From Arthrobacter sp. PAMC 25486 (GTDB taxonomy: Bacteria; Actinomycetota; Actinomycetes; Actinomycetales; Micrococcaceae), in the NCBI RefSeq assembly GCF_000785535.1, contig NZ_CP007595.1:4052439-4116438 (forward strand): a stretch of DNA of 64,000 nt, in the 5' to 3' direction. Shown in pieces: positions 8,852 through 17,987 of this stretch. Within the stretch, counting starts at the first letter, position 1. Every line of letters starts with the position of its first letter. Position numbers and translations under genes: made by a program. Under the pieces are notes generated by a model that saw only the letters and a list, made by a program, of their open reading frames with translations, had not been told where the DNA came from and did not search any database.

Positions 8852-9724
8852 ATGACTGCTCAAATCCTTGATGGCAAGGCCACAGCCGCTGCCATCAAAG
8901 CCGAGTTGACGCAACGCGTTGCGGCACTTGCCGCACGCGGCGTCACCCCGGGCCTGGGCACCATCCTGGTTGGCTCGGATCCGGGCTCCCAGTGGTACGT
9001 GGGTGGAAAGCACAAGGACTGCGCCGAAGTTGGCATCAAGTCCATCCGCATCGACCTGCCCGAGACGGCCACCCAGGATGAAGTCCTGGCCGCCGTCCGC
9101 GCGCTCAATGAGGACCCGACCTGCACCGGCTACATCGTCCAGCTTCCCCTGCCGAAGCACATTGACCAGGACGTGGTGCTGGAAGCCATCGACCCGGCCA
9201 AGGACGCCGACGGCCTGCACCCCATGAACCTGGGGCGCCTGGTCGCCAACGTGAACCGGCCCATGGTCTCCCCGCTGCCGTGCACGCCCAAGGGCTGCAT
9301 TGTGCTGCTGGAACGCCACGGCATTTCACTGAACGGCAAGCGCGTAGTGGTGGTTGGCCGCGGCGTCACGATCGGCCGGCCCATGGGCCTGCTGCTGACC
9401 CGCCGCGACATCAACGCCACCGTGGTGCTGGCGCACACCGGCACGCTCGATCTTGCGGCTGAGCTGCGCGAGGCCGACGTGGTGGTTGCCGCAGCCGGCG
9501 TGCCGCACATGATCAAGGCCGCCGACCTGAAGCCCGGCGCCATTGTCCTGGATGTTGGCGTGAGCCGCGTGGATGACGGCAATGGCAAGGCCGTTGTCAC
9601 CGGTGACGTGGAGCCGGCGGCCGCCGCGGTGGCGAGCTGGATTTCCCCGAACCCTGGCGGTGTTGGTCCCATGACCCGCGCCATGCTGCTGGCCAACGTG
9701 GTCGAGGCCGCCGAGCGCGCCTAG
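8852..9724 (+). CDS. folD: Bifunctional methylenetetrahydrofolate dehydrogenase/cyclohydrolase
   Basis: Interconverts 5,10-methylene-THF and 10-formyl-THF with NADP. The protein has 290 residues from ATG 8852 ([11 protein letters not shown]), with AGGAAG upstream; the in-frame ATG at 8840 overlaps the end of glyA and sits too close to that site. The active-site Tyr and Lys lie in [11 protein letters not shown]; also visible are [13 protein letters not shown], the NADP loop [14 protein letters not shown] (the more usual form is GRSxIVGxP) and [11 protein letters not shown]. Second gene of the glyA–folD operon, ended by the hairpin at 9790. Confidence 0.96.
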   Translation: MTAQILDGKATAAAIKAELTQRVAALAARGVTPGLGTILVGSDPGSQWYVGGKHKDCAEVGIKSIRIDLPETATQDEVLAAVRALNEDPTCTGYIVQLPLPKHIDQDVVLEAIDPAKDADGLHPMNLGRLVANVNRPMVSPLPCTPKGCIVLLERHGISLNGKRVVVVGRGVTIGRPMGLLLTRRDINATVVLAHTGTLDLAAELREADVVVAAAGVPHMIKAADLKPGAIVLDVGVSRVDDGNGKAVVTGDVEPAAAAVASWISPNPGGVGPMTRAMLLANVVEAAERA

Positions 9725-9789
9725 CCCTTTAGATGGGCGCACGCGCCCGAGGGCCCCGACGCGAGCTTGCGAGTGTTGGGAGGGCATGG

Positions 9790-9829
9790 GGAGGCCGACG
9801 ACGGAACTTGGGTTCCGTCGTCGGCCTCC
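9790..9829 (+). terminator. Intrinsic terminator after folD
   Basis: Perfect 18-bp stem (GGAGGCCGACGACGGAAC at 9790–9807 with its complement at 9812–9829), TTGG loop, followed by TTTT. It lies 65 bp after the folD stop. Confidence 0.9.
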
Positions 9830-9941
9830 TTTTGCGTTGGCTGGGTTGGTCGATCCTGCGCTCTGCCGCCAATCCTGCTTCGTGCCGGCGCTGACATGTG
9901 AATGGCTTGTTGCCGGGAGGACAGCTTGCCCGGGGATGCGG

Positions 9942-10250
9942 CTATTCGATGGAGTCAATGCGTTCGGGCCGGCTGTCCACCCATGCCACGAGCAGCCGGA
10001 CGTTCTCCGGCATGCTGTCATCCGTGCACCGAACCTTGAAGGAGTGCTCGGTGCTCTCCACGGAGATTTCGTAGAGCTGAGCGTCAGGCCACCTGCGGGC
10101 GTCGGCCGGAGCGGGCAGTGAGTCCAGATTCGCGCGGGCGACCTCCTGTGCAAACGCCTTCGCGGCCGGTTCCGGCAGGGCCTGGGCATCCAGCTCGGTC
10201 CGGGCGACGATCCCGGCAATGCCCCCGCCGCGAATAATTGTCAGCTTCAT
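9942..10250 (-). CDS. Emfourin-type protealysin inhibitor
   Basis: A 102-residue protein starting MKLTIIRGGGIAG; its ATG overlaps the stop of the M4 peptidase by 4 nt (ATGA at 10247–10250). Small proteins with this N-terminus encoded directly after protealysin-like M4 peptidases belong to the emfourin family, which inhibits the partner protease. Both the position and the KLTIIRGGGIAG strand support this call. The upstream in-frame ATG at 10274 lies inside the peptidase gene and was not used. It probably protects the cell from, or times the activity of, the protease. Confidence 0.8.
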   Translation of the reverse strand: MKLTIIRGGGIAGIVARTELDAQALPEPAAKAFAQEVARANLDSLPAPADARRWPDAQLYEISVESTEHSFKVRCTDDSMPENVRLLVAWVDSRPERIDSIE

Positions 10251-11320
10251 GAGAGCACCCCCACCGTCTTCCACGCGTTGTGGACGGCTTCCTGTTCGGC
10301 GGCACCAAACAGCGTCCCGGCCACGTCGACCGTGGCATGGGCGGCCGCATCAAATTGGGTGGTCGGACGCAGCAGGGTGGTCAGGACCTGGTACCAGATC
10401 CGCCCCGCCTTCTCCCAAGCATGGCCGCCCAATGCGATCGCCGCGAGGGCGAAGGCCCGGTTGGGGATGCCCGAGTTGATGTGCACGCCGCCGTTGTCGT
10501 TGCGGGGGTCGTTGTCATCGGGCAGTTCCACGTAGTGCGCCATGTCCGCGGGCTGCGTGTCGCCGGAGTGGGCCGTGCCGGGGTGGAGCATGGAGCGCAG
10601 CGCCTTGCCGAGCCCGGGGACCAGGATCCCCTCGCCCACCAGCCAGCTGGCCTCGGCCGCCGTCTGGTTCAGGCTGTACTGTTTGACCAGCGAGCCGAAG
10701 ACGTCGGAGAACGATTCGTTCAGCGCCCCCGACTGCTTGCTGTACTCCAGTCCCGCGGTGAACTCGGTGATGCCGTGAGTCAGCTCATGGGCGATCACAT
10801 CCACGGAGCGTGTCAGTCCGCCCACTTGGAAGATTCGTCCGCTGCCGTCGCCATAGACCATTTGGGTGCCGTCCCAGAAGGCGTTGTCGAAGGCAACGCC
10901 ATAGTGGACGGTGGAGACCAGCTCCATCCCTGCGTTGTCCAGGGAGTTGCGGCCGTAGATGTCCCGGTAGAACTCGTAGGTGGCGTTGCTGCCGTCATAG
11001 GCCTGGTTGACCGCCTCGTCCTGCACCGGCGGCTTCTGCCAACCGCGCACCAGGACCCCGGGCAGGAACGGCCTGCCCTGCTTTTGGTTGTCGTAGACGC
11101 TCAGCCGCTCGCCCGTCTCGGCAGCCCCGCCCATCAACGCCCCGGCATGCAGGTTCAGCCGCCGGCCCAGGTGGCCCATCACGGCACGTTGGGAACGGAT
11201 GGCCGCGGAGGTGGCCAAGGCCCGCACCGCGGCCTCACGCTGCGCGGGATTACCCTCCACGGCCAGCCATCCCAGCAGGTCTGGCGGCGCGATGCTGCAG
11301 GTGTGTTGGATGCTTGACAT
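10247..11320 (-). CDS. M4-family metallopeptidase, protealysin-like
   Basis: Thermolysin-family zinc protease of 357 residues. The zinc motif is HELTHGITEFTAG with the third ligand in GALNESFSDVFGS; DNGGVHINSGIPNRAF carries the substrate-binding Asn and the C-terminal catalytic region. There is no signal peptide. The short N-terminal propeptide (HTCSIAPPDLLGWLAV) resembles the compact PlaP-type precursor of protealysins, unlike the long FTP/PepSY propeptide of thermolysin. ATG 11320 is preferred over GTG 11329 because GGAG lies 4 nt upstream. It is translationally coupled to the emfourin gene. Confidence 0.92.
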   Translation of the reverse strand: MSSIQHTCSIAPPDLLGWLAVEGNPAQREAAVRALATSAAIRSQRAVMGHLGRRLNLHAGALMGGAAETGERLSVYDNQKQGRPFLPGVLVRGWQKPPVQDEAVNQAYDGSNATYEFYRDIYGRNSLDNAGMELVSTVHYGVAFDNAFWDGTQMVYGDGSGRIFQVGGLTRSVDVIAHELTHGITEFTAGLEYSKQSGALNESFSDVFGSLVKQYSLNQTAAEASWLVGEGILVPGLGKALRSMLHPGTAHSGDTQPADMAHYVELPDDNDPRNDNGGVHINSGIPNRAFALAAIALGGHAWEKAGRIWYQVLTTLLRPTTQFDAAAHATVDVAGTLFGAAEQEAVHNAWKTVGVLS

Positions 11321-11409
11321 GATCTCCACGCTCCTTTGAGGCCTTCCCCCATGATGCGCCTGTTCGGGAGCCGCGGCAATGAGGGCGCCGGGAATACCCT
11401 GAAAGGTTA

Positions 11410-11673
11410 TTGCCCGAGCTCAGGCTGGCCGCCCCAGACCATGGTCGCCGCGGCTGGGGCCACGGATGGTCCCGCCCGTGGTTCCTGCTTATCCCGCTGT
11501 TTTGGATCGTGGTGATTGGCCTGTTCATTTTCCTGGACCCGCGCCGGTGGCGCCGCAGCCGTGAATGGCACCAGAACCTGGGCGCCGAGTCCGTGCTGCG
11601 GGAGCGCTACGCCCGTGGCGAGGTTGACGAGACCGAATACCACCAGCGCCTGGTGGTGCTGCGCGGGCCGAAA
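11410..11673 (+). CDS. Small SHOCT-domain membrane protein; 3' end unresolved, possibly damaged
   Basis: From TTG 11410 the frame encodes a short Trp/Gly-rich start, one membrane helix (WFLLIPLFWIVVIGLFIFL, residues 24–42) and a SHOCT motif (SVLRERYARGEVDETEYHQR, residues 61–80). SHOCT proteins of this type normally stop soon after the motif. Here no in-frame stop occurs until 12267, deep in the antisense of the response regulator gene, so about 28 bp beyond residue 88 the frame collides with its convergent neighbour. A lost stop or frameshift is likely. The end given is where recognisable family sequence stops. Function unknown. Confidence 0.5.
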
Positions 11674-11700
11674 ATGCAGGGGTGTGGGGGACGCGCCGGG

Positions 11701-12390
11701 CTATTTCTGCAACAGCGCCGCCTGCACCCGGTTTGCCAACCCCAGCTTCGAGAGCACCCGGGAGACGTGCGTCTTGACCGTGGCCTCGGAAATCCCCAGC
11801 CGGCGCCCGATCACGTAGTTCGTCAGGCCCTCGCCCAGGGCGGCAAAAACCTCGCGTTCGCGTTCCGTGAGAAGTTCCCAGCCGGGCGGGTCGGCCGGAG
11901 TGGCCGCCGGGACCGTTTGGGCGGAGAGAGCCGCGGCCACAATCCGGGCGGTCACCTCCGGGGCAATGACCTGGTCGCCGTCATGGACCCGCCGCAGCGC
12001 CGCCGTGATGGCCTCCGGCTCCGCCGTTTTGAGCAGAAATCCGGCAGCGCCGGCCCGCAGCGCACCAAAAAGCTGGGAGTCCTGGTCAAACGTTGTCAGC
12101 ACCAGCACGGTCGAGTGGCCCTCCCCGACAATGATCCTGGTGGCCTCGATGCCGTCCATGACCGGCATGCGCAAATCCATAAGCACGACGTCGGGCCGCA
12201 GCGCACGTGCCATGGTGACGGCGGCGCCACCGTCACCAGCCTCGCCCACCACCTCCATGTCGGCTGAGGTGTCCACCACCATGCGCATGCCGAGCCTGAT
12301 GGCGGCATGGTCATCGACAATCAGGACCGTGATGGGTTGCCGTGCCGGAACGGGGGCCGGGGCCGGAGCCAAGGCGGGGTGCTCGGTCAT
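11701..12390 (-). CDS. Two-component response regulator, NarL/LuxR type
   Basis: A 229-residue regulator. The receiver domain (about 20–135) has the acidic pair VDDH, phospho-acceptor Asp72 in VLMDLRMP, Thr in VLTTFD and Lys in FLLKTA. The C-terminal LuxR HTH (about 165–225) reads LTEREREVFAALGEGL and SEATVKTHVSRVLSKLGL. An Ala/Pro-rich N-terminal lead of about 18 residues is unusual. Its start overlaps the stop of the upstream histidine kinase gene by 4 nt (ATGA), so the two are translationally coupled partners. The target genes are unknown; the divergent GAP-family gene is a candidate. Confidence 0.95.
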   Translation of the reverse strand: MTEHPALAPAPAPVPARQPITVLIVDDHAAIRLGMRMVVDTSADMEVVGEAGDGGAAVTMARALRPDVVLMDLRMPVMDGIEATRIIVGEGHSTVLVLTTFDQDSQLFGALRAGAAGFLLKTAEPEAITAALRRVHDGDQVIAPEVTARIVAAALSAQTVPAATPADPPGWELLTEREREVFAALGEGLTNYVIGRRLGISEATVKTHVSRVLSKLGLANRVQAALLQK

Positions 12391-13790
12391 GCCGTGTGTC
12401 CTTCGGTGGGGTGTTCGGTGTTCGCGGGTGCCGCGGGTGCTGCGGGGACGGAGAGCGGCAGTCGCAGGGCCACCTTCCAGTCTGTGCCGTCCGGTGCAGC
12501 CGTGAGTGTTCCGCCTGCGTGTGCCGCACGGAAATGCATGCTGGGAATGCCTGTGCCCGTTCCGGTGGATGACCCGGCAGTGCCTGCGGGCAGGGCACTG
12601 CTGACCGTCAACAAAAGGTCATGGCCGGCATTCCCATTCGTCCCTGCTGGCGTGCCGCTTGGTGGGTCTGCTGGTGCTCCGGCTGGTGTGCCGGACGGAA
12701 CCGCGGCAAGTGAGATGACCACCGGTTTCCCGGGTGCATGCTTGGCCGCGTTGGCCAGGGACTCGGACGCTATGCGGTACGCCGTGGTCTGGACGGGCAG
12801 CGGCAGGTGATGGCCGCCGTCGTGCAGAGAATTGCTGAAGCGCACGTCCCCGCCTGCCTCACGGTGGGCCTCGATCAGCGGTGCCAGTTCGGCGATCCGC
12901 CCCGGTGCCTCGGAGGATGCGCCGGAGTGCAGCAGCCGGATCATGGTGTTCAGCTCGTCCAGGCCCGAAACGCTTTCGGCACGGATCTGGCGCAGCAGCA
13001 CGGTGCCTGGGGTATCAGACGAGGCGGTCCTGGCGGCATGGAGGGCGGCCCCGGACTGCAGCGCGATGGCCGAGAGCCGGGCGGAAATGACGTCGTGGAG
13101 TTCGCGTGCCATGTGCTGTCGTTCGTGCTCGAGGGCAAGGTCATGGGCATTGCGCTCGGCCAGAATCCGCTGCTGCGCTGCGTCATGGACGGCATCTGCG
13201 CGGGCGGATTCGCTCTCCGCCAGCTGGTTGGCCTTGCGCAGGTTCCCCGCCCATTCCACGGGGGTCAGCAGCGTGACGACGGCAAGGACGCCCGCAGCCA
13301 CCGCGATGCCGGCATTTTTGGACGCGGCAAAGGCGGCAATCACCAACAGCACCGTCAGGGCCCACGATGCCCTGGACGCGAGCGAGGCGGCTTTGGTGGT
13401 GCCGAAGAGGACCAGTGAGAAGAAGAACTCAAAGATCAGCAGGAACGCTCCGGCGTGCCCGGCCAGGAGCAGTCCCACCGCCGCCGTGCCGCACATCCAA
13501 GCCATGGCCGTAGGTGCGGTGCGGCGGAACAGGACGCCCATGCAGCCCAGCACCGCAATGGCCGGCCAGGCTGCTGCCAGCTGCTCCACCTTGAGGCTGC
13601 CGAAGGCTGTCAGATTGACGGCGTCGAGGAGCCAAAAGAGCGCGAAATAGCCGCCGGCCAGTGCCATGTCCTCGACCTTGATTTTCGCCATGCGCCGCAC
13701 ATTGAGGCGCATGAAACTACTGCCGAGTCGCCGGAACAAGGGCGCAGGGCGGCTGAGTGCCGGGCCGGCGGGTGCTGCGGATTGGTCCAT
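12387..13790 (-). CDS. Sensor histidine kinase, HisKA_3 (NarX/DesK-like)
   Basis: A 467-residue membrane kinase from ATG 13790 (MDQSAAPAGPALS). There are about four to five membrane helices between residues 43 and 180 and then a coiled region. The phospho-acceptor is His232 in MARELHDVISARL. The HATPase_c domain has the N box ESLANAAKHA and G box GTGTGIPSMH. The ATPase domain carries a Pro/Gly/Ala-rich insertion of about 25 residues between N and G boxes (GTPAGAPADPPSGTPAG). The open frame continues upstream to 14774 but only as antisense of the GAP gene. It pairs with the response regulator overlapping its 3' end. Confidence 0.93.
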   Translation of the reverse strand: MDQSAAPAGPALSRPAPLFRRLGSSFMRLNVRRMAKIKVEDMALAGGYFALFWLLDAVNLTAFGSLKVEQLAAAWPAIAVLGCMGVLFRRTAPTAMAWMCGTAAVGLLLAGHAGAFLLIFEFFFSLVLFGTTKAASLASRASWALTVLLVIAAFAASKNAGIAVAAGVLAVVTLLTPVEWAGNLRKANQLAESESARADAVHDAAQQRILAERNAHDLALEHERQHMARELHDVISARLSAIALQSGAALHAARTASSDTPGTVLLRQIRAESVSGLDELNTMIRLLHSGASSEAPGRIAELAPLIEAHREAGGDVRFSNSLHDGGHHLPLPVQTTAYRIASESLANAAKHAPGKPVVISLAAVPSGTPAGAPADPPSGTPAGTNGNAGHDLLLTVSSALPAGTAGSSTGTGTGIPSMHFRAAHAGGTLTAAPDGTDWKVALRLPLSVPAAPAAPANTEHPTEGHTA

Positions 13791-13916
13791 GTCCCCAGTC
13801 TTCCGTGGGGTGGCAGGTGCGGGCAAACGAAACGCGGGCAGATGCGACGAAGGTATGACCTCCGGGTGCGTCCAATGGCCGACGCCGCCCGGGTCCGGCG
13901 TTGGCAGGCTGGACCC

Positions 13917-14759
13917 ATGACGATCGCAATTTATGCCCAACTGGCCGTTCTGGCACTCATCGACAGCACCAGCATCGGCACCCTCCTCATCCCGTTGTGG
14001 CTGCTGCTGCGCCCCGATGCCCGCCGCATGGTGCCGCGGATTCTGCTGTACCTGGGTGTCCTGGCGTTCTTTTACCTGCTGGTCGGAATCGTCATGCTCA
14101 GCGGTGCCGACTGGGCCATCAGTGGAATGGGCGGCGGCTCGATGGCAGCGATCCCGGCCGTTCAGTGGGCCATGGTGCTGGCAGGCGGCGGCATGCTGGC
14201 GTATGCACTGATGGCGAAGCCGGGCGGCAAGGATCCCGCGAAAAAGACGGTGGCAGCAGGGGCAGACCGGGCGTCGGCGGGTTCTGCGATGTCCCCGGCC
14301 GACACCCCGGCCGTGGCATCGGACCCCCCAACGGGTGCTGCATCCGTTCCGGAAACTCCGGCGGTGGAGATCAAATGGCAGCAGCGGCTGTCGACGGCGT
14401 TGCGGAGTCCGGGCGGCATTGTGGGACTGGCGTTGATTGCCGGGCTGTTGGAGCTGCCCACGATGCTTCCGTATGTGGTGGCGATCGGCGTGCTGTCCAA
14501 CTCGGCGCTGGCGCTGCCGGGTGAGATTGGGGTCCTGGCCGTGTACTGCCTGGTCATGCTGCTGCCTGCCCTGGTGCTTGTGGGCTTGCGCCTGCTCGCG
14601 GGGCAGAAGTTGGACGCCCTGTTGCGCCGGCTCAGCTCCAAGTTGGGTGCGTTTGCCAGCGAAACATTGCTGTGGGTGCTTGGCATTGTCGGCTTCCTCC
14701 TGCTGCGCGGCGGGCTGTCCGCCCTGGCCCCCGACGCTCCCTGGAACCCCTTTAAATAG
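13917..14759 (+). CDS. GAP-family (Sap) multi-pass membrane protein
   Basis: A 280-residue protein with about six membrane segments: three before residue 110, a low-complexity Ala/Pro linker at 105–145, and three after 160. MTIAIYAQLAVLALIDSTS and the later LALIAGLLELPTMLPYVVAI resemble GAP/Sap (sulfolipid-addressing-like) membrane proteins of actinobacteria, which are thought to export lipids or small molecules. It is divergent from the histidine kinase (127 bp between starts), so that two-component system may control it. The start ATG 13917 gives a clean N-terminal helix. Confidence 0.75.
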   Translation: MTIAIYAQLAVLALIDSTSIGTLLIPLWLLLRPDARRMVPRILLYLGVLAFFYLLVGIVMLSGADWAISGMGGGSMAAIPAVQWAMVLAGGGMLAYALMAKPGGKDPAKKTVAAGADRASAGSAMSPADTPAVASDPPTGAASVPETPAVEIKWQQRLSTALRSPGGIVGLALIAGLLELPTMLPYVVAIGVLSNSALALPGEIGVLAVYCLVMLLPALVLVGLRLLAGQKLDALLRRLSSKLGAFASETLLWVLGIVGFLLLRGGLSALAPDAPWNPFK

Positions 14760-15370
14760 TCCCGAAATGCCCATCCTTGCGGCCGAACGGGCCTATGGAC
14801 GTCGGGTTGTCAGGTAAATGTGTTGATCGGATTGGCTACGCCCGATCAACGTGTCGAGAAGGGAGCAACTCGACAGCGTTGGCAACCCGATTTTGCCGAG
14901 CAGGGACCGGACCCGCGACATGCCGCCAAAGTTGCACCCTCCTCGCAGGTTGGGGGCACTTTCACGGAATGGGCGGGTTCCAGGGAAGGTTGGACCGCGG
15001 GTTGGGTGCATTCTCGATGCGGATTGGCGCGGCAATAAGCACTGATGCGCCGGTCAGGTTGCAACCGCCCCTGGAATCGACGATTTCGACCCCACAATTC
15101 GAGTTCCAGGGCCGAAATTGCGAGCTCGTGGGCCCGCGCGGCATGTCGGGTGATGGATCGCATCAGCTGCAGTCTCAACTGGGGCGCAGCGCAAGAGCCG
15201 GGGACGGTGCCAAGGGCGGGAAAACCGCGGCTGGAGGGGCCCGGCGTCGTGCTACACAGCGGCACGCGTCACATGCATCAAAACAGTGCGGCGGCACGGG
15301 TGGCAGCGCCCACGTTCGCCGCTGGTGGAAGCCGGGCACGGACGGCGTCGGGATTTGAGAGAATGGGATC
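14760..15370. other. 611-bp region with no supportable gene; several hairpins
   Basis: Short overlapping open frames exist on both strands but none shows protein-family character, a good ribosome site or coding periodicity that I can defend. What is visible is structural. GTTGATCGG/CCGATCAAC (14822–14830 and 14842–14850) is followed at once by TGTCGAG/CTCGACA (14852–14858 and 14869–14875). A CCCTGGAATCGA/TCGAGTTCCAGGG stem with one bulge lies at 15069–15111. The rest is featureless. Confidence 0.5.
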
Positions 15371-15991
15371 ATGACTTCTCCTCAAACCGGCAAAATGTCC
15401 AAACCCGGCAAGTTCACTGGCGTTGGCACCATTGTGCTGGCAGCTGTATTCCTTGTAGCCCTCGTTTTCGCGGCCAACAACAGCACGGTGCTGGGGTGGA
15501 TCATCGCGGCGATCGCGCTCGGCTGGCTGGTGCTCTCCACCTTCGTCTACATCGGCGTGCACAAGGCCGCGGCATTCGGCGCCCGCCAGGTGGCCCTCGC
15601 CCAGGCGCAGATGGCGCAGCACAACAGTGCCAGTGCCCCGTCCGACGGCGGCACCCGCCTGGTCTCGCAGGATTCCGGCTCGCGCACGGCCGAGAAGGCG
15701 CGCGAGATGAAACTGGACCACTCGTTCAAGATCATCAGCGTCCAGGTGGGCGTAGTCAACGAATACCTCGGCAAGGACGCCGAGATGGTGGCCCGGGCGC
15801 TGGATACGATTGACATTACGGCCACGAACGGCCGCGGCATGATCAACCCGAACTGGGAAGCCCAGGAAGCCAAAATGGACGCGGCGATGGCCAAAAAGAA
15901 CGCCGAACGCCAGGCCGAGAACGCCCAGGAAGCCAAAACGGCCACCGCGGGCGACGGCGACGAGCCCGTCAGCGGCACCATCATCGACTAA
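15371..15991 (+). CDS. Conserved-looking membrane protein of unknown function
   Basis: A 206-residue protein I do not recognise. A short basic N-terminus precedes two adjacent membrane helices (about 17–34 and 40–62; TIVLAAVFLVALVFAAN, then LGWIIAAIALGWLVLSTFVYI). A soluble region of about 140 residues follows, with DHSFKIISVQVGVVNEYLG and a charged, probably helical, Ala/Glu/Lys-rich C-terminus (EAQEAKMDAAMAKKNAER). Codon use is like that of its neighbours. It precedes the exonuclease III gene by about 105 bp on the same strand, but no functional link is evident. Confidence 0.75.
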   Translation: MTSPQTGKMSKPGKFTGVGTIVLAAVFLVALVFAANNSTVLGWIIAAIALGWLVLSTFVYIGVHKAAAFGARQVALAQAQMAQHNSASAPSDGGTRLVSQDSGSRTAEKAREMKLDHSFKIISVQVGVVNEYLGKDAEMVARALDTIDITATNGRGMINPNWEAQEAKMDAAMAKKNAERQAENAQEAKTATAGDGDEPVSGTIID

Positions 15992-16096
15992 CGCCCGTCA
16001 CCATCCATGCGCCCCGCGCGGGCGGACGATCCGGCACCACCTGGGCAACGGCGTCGTGCATCAAAATCATCAGGCCCTGCGGGTAAGGTTGAACAA

Positions 16097-16939
16097 GTGA
16101 GCAACGGTATTGAAAACGGTCAGTTGAGGATCGCAAGCGTCAACGTCAATGGCATTCGTGCCGCCTACAAGAACGGCATGGGCCCGTGGCTTGCAGCGCG
16201 CGATGTGGACATCTTGTGCCTGCAGGAAGTGCGCGCACCAGATGCGATCGTGGAGGGCTTCCTCGGCGAGGACTGGCACCTGCTGCACGCCGAGGCTGAG
16301 GCCAAGGGGCGTGCCGGGGTGCTGATCGCCACCCGCAAGGACCGCCTGGAACCGGTGGCCACCCGCCTCGGCATTGGCGATGATTACTTCGCCACCACCG
16401 GCCGCTGGGTGGAGGCCGACTACGTGGTCACGGGATCCGACGGCACGGACCAGACCCTCACCGTGGTCAGCGCCTACGTCCATTCCGGCGAGGTCGGCAC
16501 CATCAAACAGGAGGACAAGTTCCGCTTCCTGGACACCATGATCGGGCGCCTGCCGCAACTGGCAGCAGGCAGCGACCACGCACTTGTGGTGGGTGACCTG
16601 AACGTGGGCCACAAGACCTTTGACATCAAGAACTGGAAGGGCAATGTGAAGCGCTCCGGGTTCCTGCCCGAGGAGCGCGCGTACTTTGACCGGTTCTTCG
16701 GTGATGAAATCGGCTTCAAGGATGTTGCCCGCGAACTCGCCGGCGACGTCGACGGCCCCTACACCTGGTGGTCCAACCGCGGCCAGGCCTTCACCAACGA
16801 CACCGGCTGGCGCATCGACTACCACGCCGCCACCCCCGGCCTGTTGGCCAAGGCCCAGACCTGCGTGGTGGACCGGGCTGAATCCTACGAAGCCCGCTTC
16901 TCAGACCATGCACCACTTGTTGTCGACTACAAGTTCTAA
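16097..16939 (+). CDS. xthA: Exodeoxyribonuclease III / AP endonuclease
   Basis: Mg-dependent EEP-fold enzyme that cuts 5' of abasic sites and degrades duplex DNA from 3' ends in base excision repair. From GTG 16097 it has 280 residues. Catalytic motifs: [10 protein letters not shown], Glu in [18 protein letters not shown] (Asp, Asn), TGWRIDYH and the terminal [10 protein letters not shown] with the catalytic His. The frame is open upstream to 16007, but GTG 16097 gives the family N-terminus. trpS starts 18 nt downstream, so the two are probably cotranscribed. Confidence 0.94.
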   Translation: MSNGIENGQLRIASVNVNGIRAAYKNGMGPWLAARDVDILCLQEVRAPDAIVEGFLGEDWHLLHAEAEAKGRAGVLIATRKDRLEPVATRLGIGDDYFATTGRWVEADYVVTGSDGTDQTLTVVSAYVHSGEVGTIKQEDKFRFLDTMIGRLPQLAAGSDHALVVGDLNVGHKTFDIKNWKGNVKRSGFLPEERAYFDRFFGDEIGFKDVARELAGDVDGPYTWWSNRGQAFTNDTGWRIDYHAATPGLLAKAQTCVVDRAESYEARFSDHAPLVVDYKF

Positions 16940-16956
16940 AGGACTTTTCAACCATC

Positions 16957-17985
16957 ATGAGTGAGATTACACAACGCCCCCGCGTCCTCTCCGGAATGCA
17001 GCCTTCCGGAGACAGCCTGCACCTGGGCAACTACCTGGGCGCGCTGGTCAACTGGGTGAAGACCCAAGATGACTACCAGACGCTGTTCTTCATCCCGGAC
17101 ATGCACGCCATCACCGTGGAGCAGGACCCGGCGGAACTGCGCGAACGCACCCGCAAGACTGCGGCACAGTACATTGCCGGCGGCATCGACATTGAAAAGT
17201 CAACGCTGTTTGTCCAGTCCCACGTACCGGAGCACGCCCAGCTGGCCTGGGTGCTGAACTGCATCACCGGCTTTGGCGAGGCCTCCCGCATGACCCAGTT
17301 CAAGGATAAATCAGCGAAAGGTGGGCAGGACGTTGCCAGTGTTGGGCTGTTCACCTACCCGGTGCTGATGGCCGCCGACATCCTGCTCTACCGCCCCCAG
17401 GGCGTGCCCGTGGGCGATGACCAACGCCAGCACGTCGAGCTGGCCCGCGACCTGGCCAAGCGCTTCAACTTTAGGTTTGGCGACACCTTCGTGGTCCCGG
17501 AAGCCTTCATCCAGAAGGAAGGCGCCAGGATTTACGACCTGCAAAATCCGACGGCGAAAATGTCCAAGTCGGCGTCGGGCCCCAACGGCCTGATCAACCT
17601 CCTCGACGACCCCAAGGTGACGGCCAAGCGCATCAAGTCAGCCGTCACGGATGACGACACAGTCGTTGCCCACGACCGTGCAGCCAAGCCCGGTGTGACA
17701 AACCTGCTGGAAATCCTCTCCACCCTGACGGACCAGCCCGTTGACGCACTCGTGGCGCAGTACGATGGCAAGATGTACGGGCACCTGAAAGTGGATGTGG
17801 CCGAGGCTGTTGTGGAACGGCTGGAACCCATCCGCAAACGCACGCTGGAACTGCTCGACGATCCGGCGGAGCTTGACTCGCTACTGGCGCATGGGGCTGC
17901 CAAGGCGCGGGAGATCGCCTCCGCAACGCTGGCCGACGTGTACGAAAAGGTGGGCTTCCTGCCGCCCCTGGGACCGGTCGACTAG
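16957..17985 (+). CDS. trpS: Tryptophanyl-tRNA synthetase
   Basis: Class Ic aminoacyl-tRNA synthetase that charges tRNA-Trp. It has 342 residues, typical for bacteria. The HIGH-like motif is in [13 protein letters not shown] (residues 16–28) and the KMSKS loop in [13 protein letters not shown] near residue 200. [25 protein letters not shown] is the tryptophan and tRNA-recognition region. It directly follows xthA and is followed 3 nt later by the 2H phosphoesterase gene. Confidence 0.97.
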   Translation: MSEITQRPRVLSGMQPSGDSLHLGNYLGALVNWVKTQDDYQTLFFIPDMHAITVEQDPAELRERTRKTAAQYIAGGIDIEKSTLFVQSHVPEHAQLAWVLNCITGFGEASRMTQFKDKSAKGGQDVASVGLFTYPVLMAADILLYRPQGVPVGDDQRQHVELARDLAKRFNFRFGDTFVVPEAFIQKEGARIYDLQNPTAKMSKSASGPNGLINLLDDPKVTAKRIKSAVTDDDTVVAHDRAAKPGVTNLLEILSTLTDQPVDALVAQYDGKMYGHLKVDVAEAVVERLEPIRKRTLELLDDPAELDSLLAHGAAKAREIASATLADVYEKVGFLPPLGPVD

Positions 17986-17987
17986 CC

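Noticed and set aside
7392..9319. Long antisense frames across glyA and folD
   Set aside because: High-GC codon bias opens the opposite strand; the sense genes are unambiguous enzymes.
13791..14774. N-terminal extension of the histidine kinase frame to 795 residues
   Set aside because: The extra 328 codons are the antisense of the GAP-family gene, Gln/His/Arg-rich and without domain character.
14777..15358. Overlapping open frames in the gap after the GAP gene
   Set aside because: Several frames on both strands are equally open; none has recognisable protein features.
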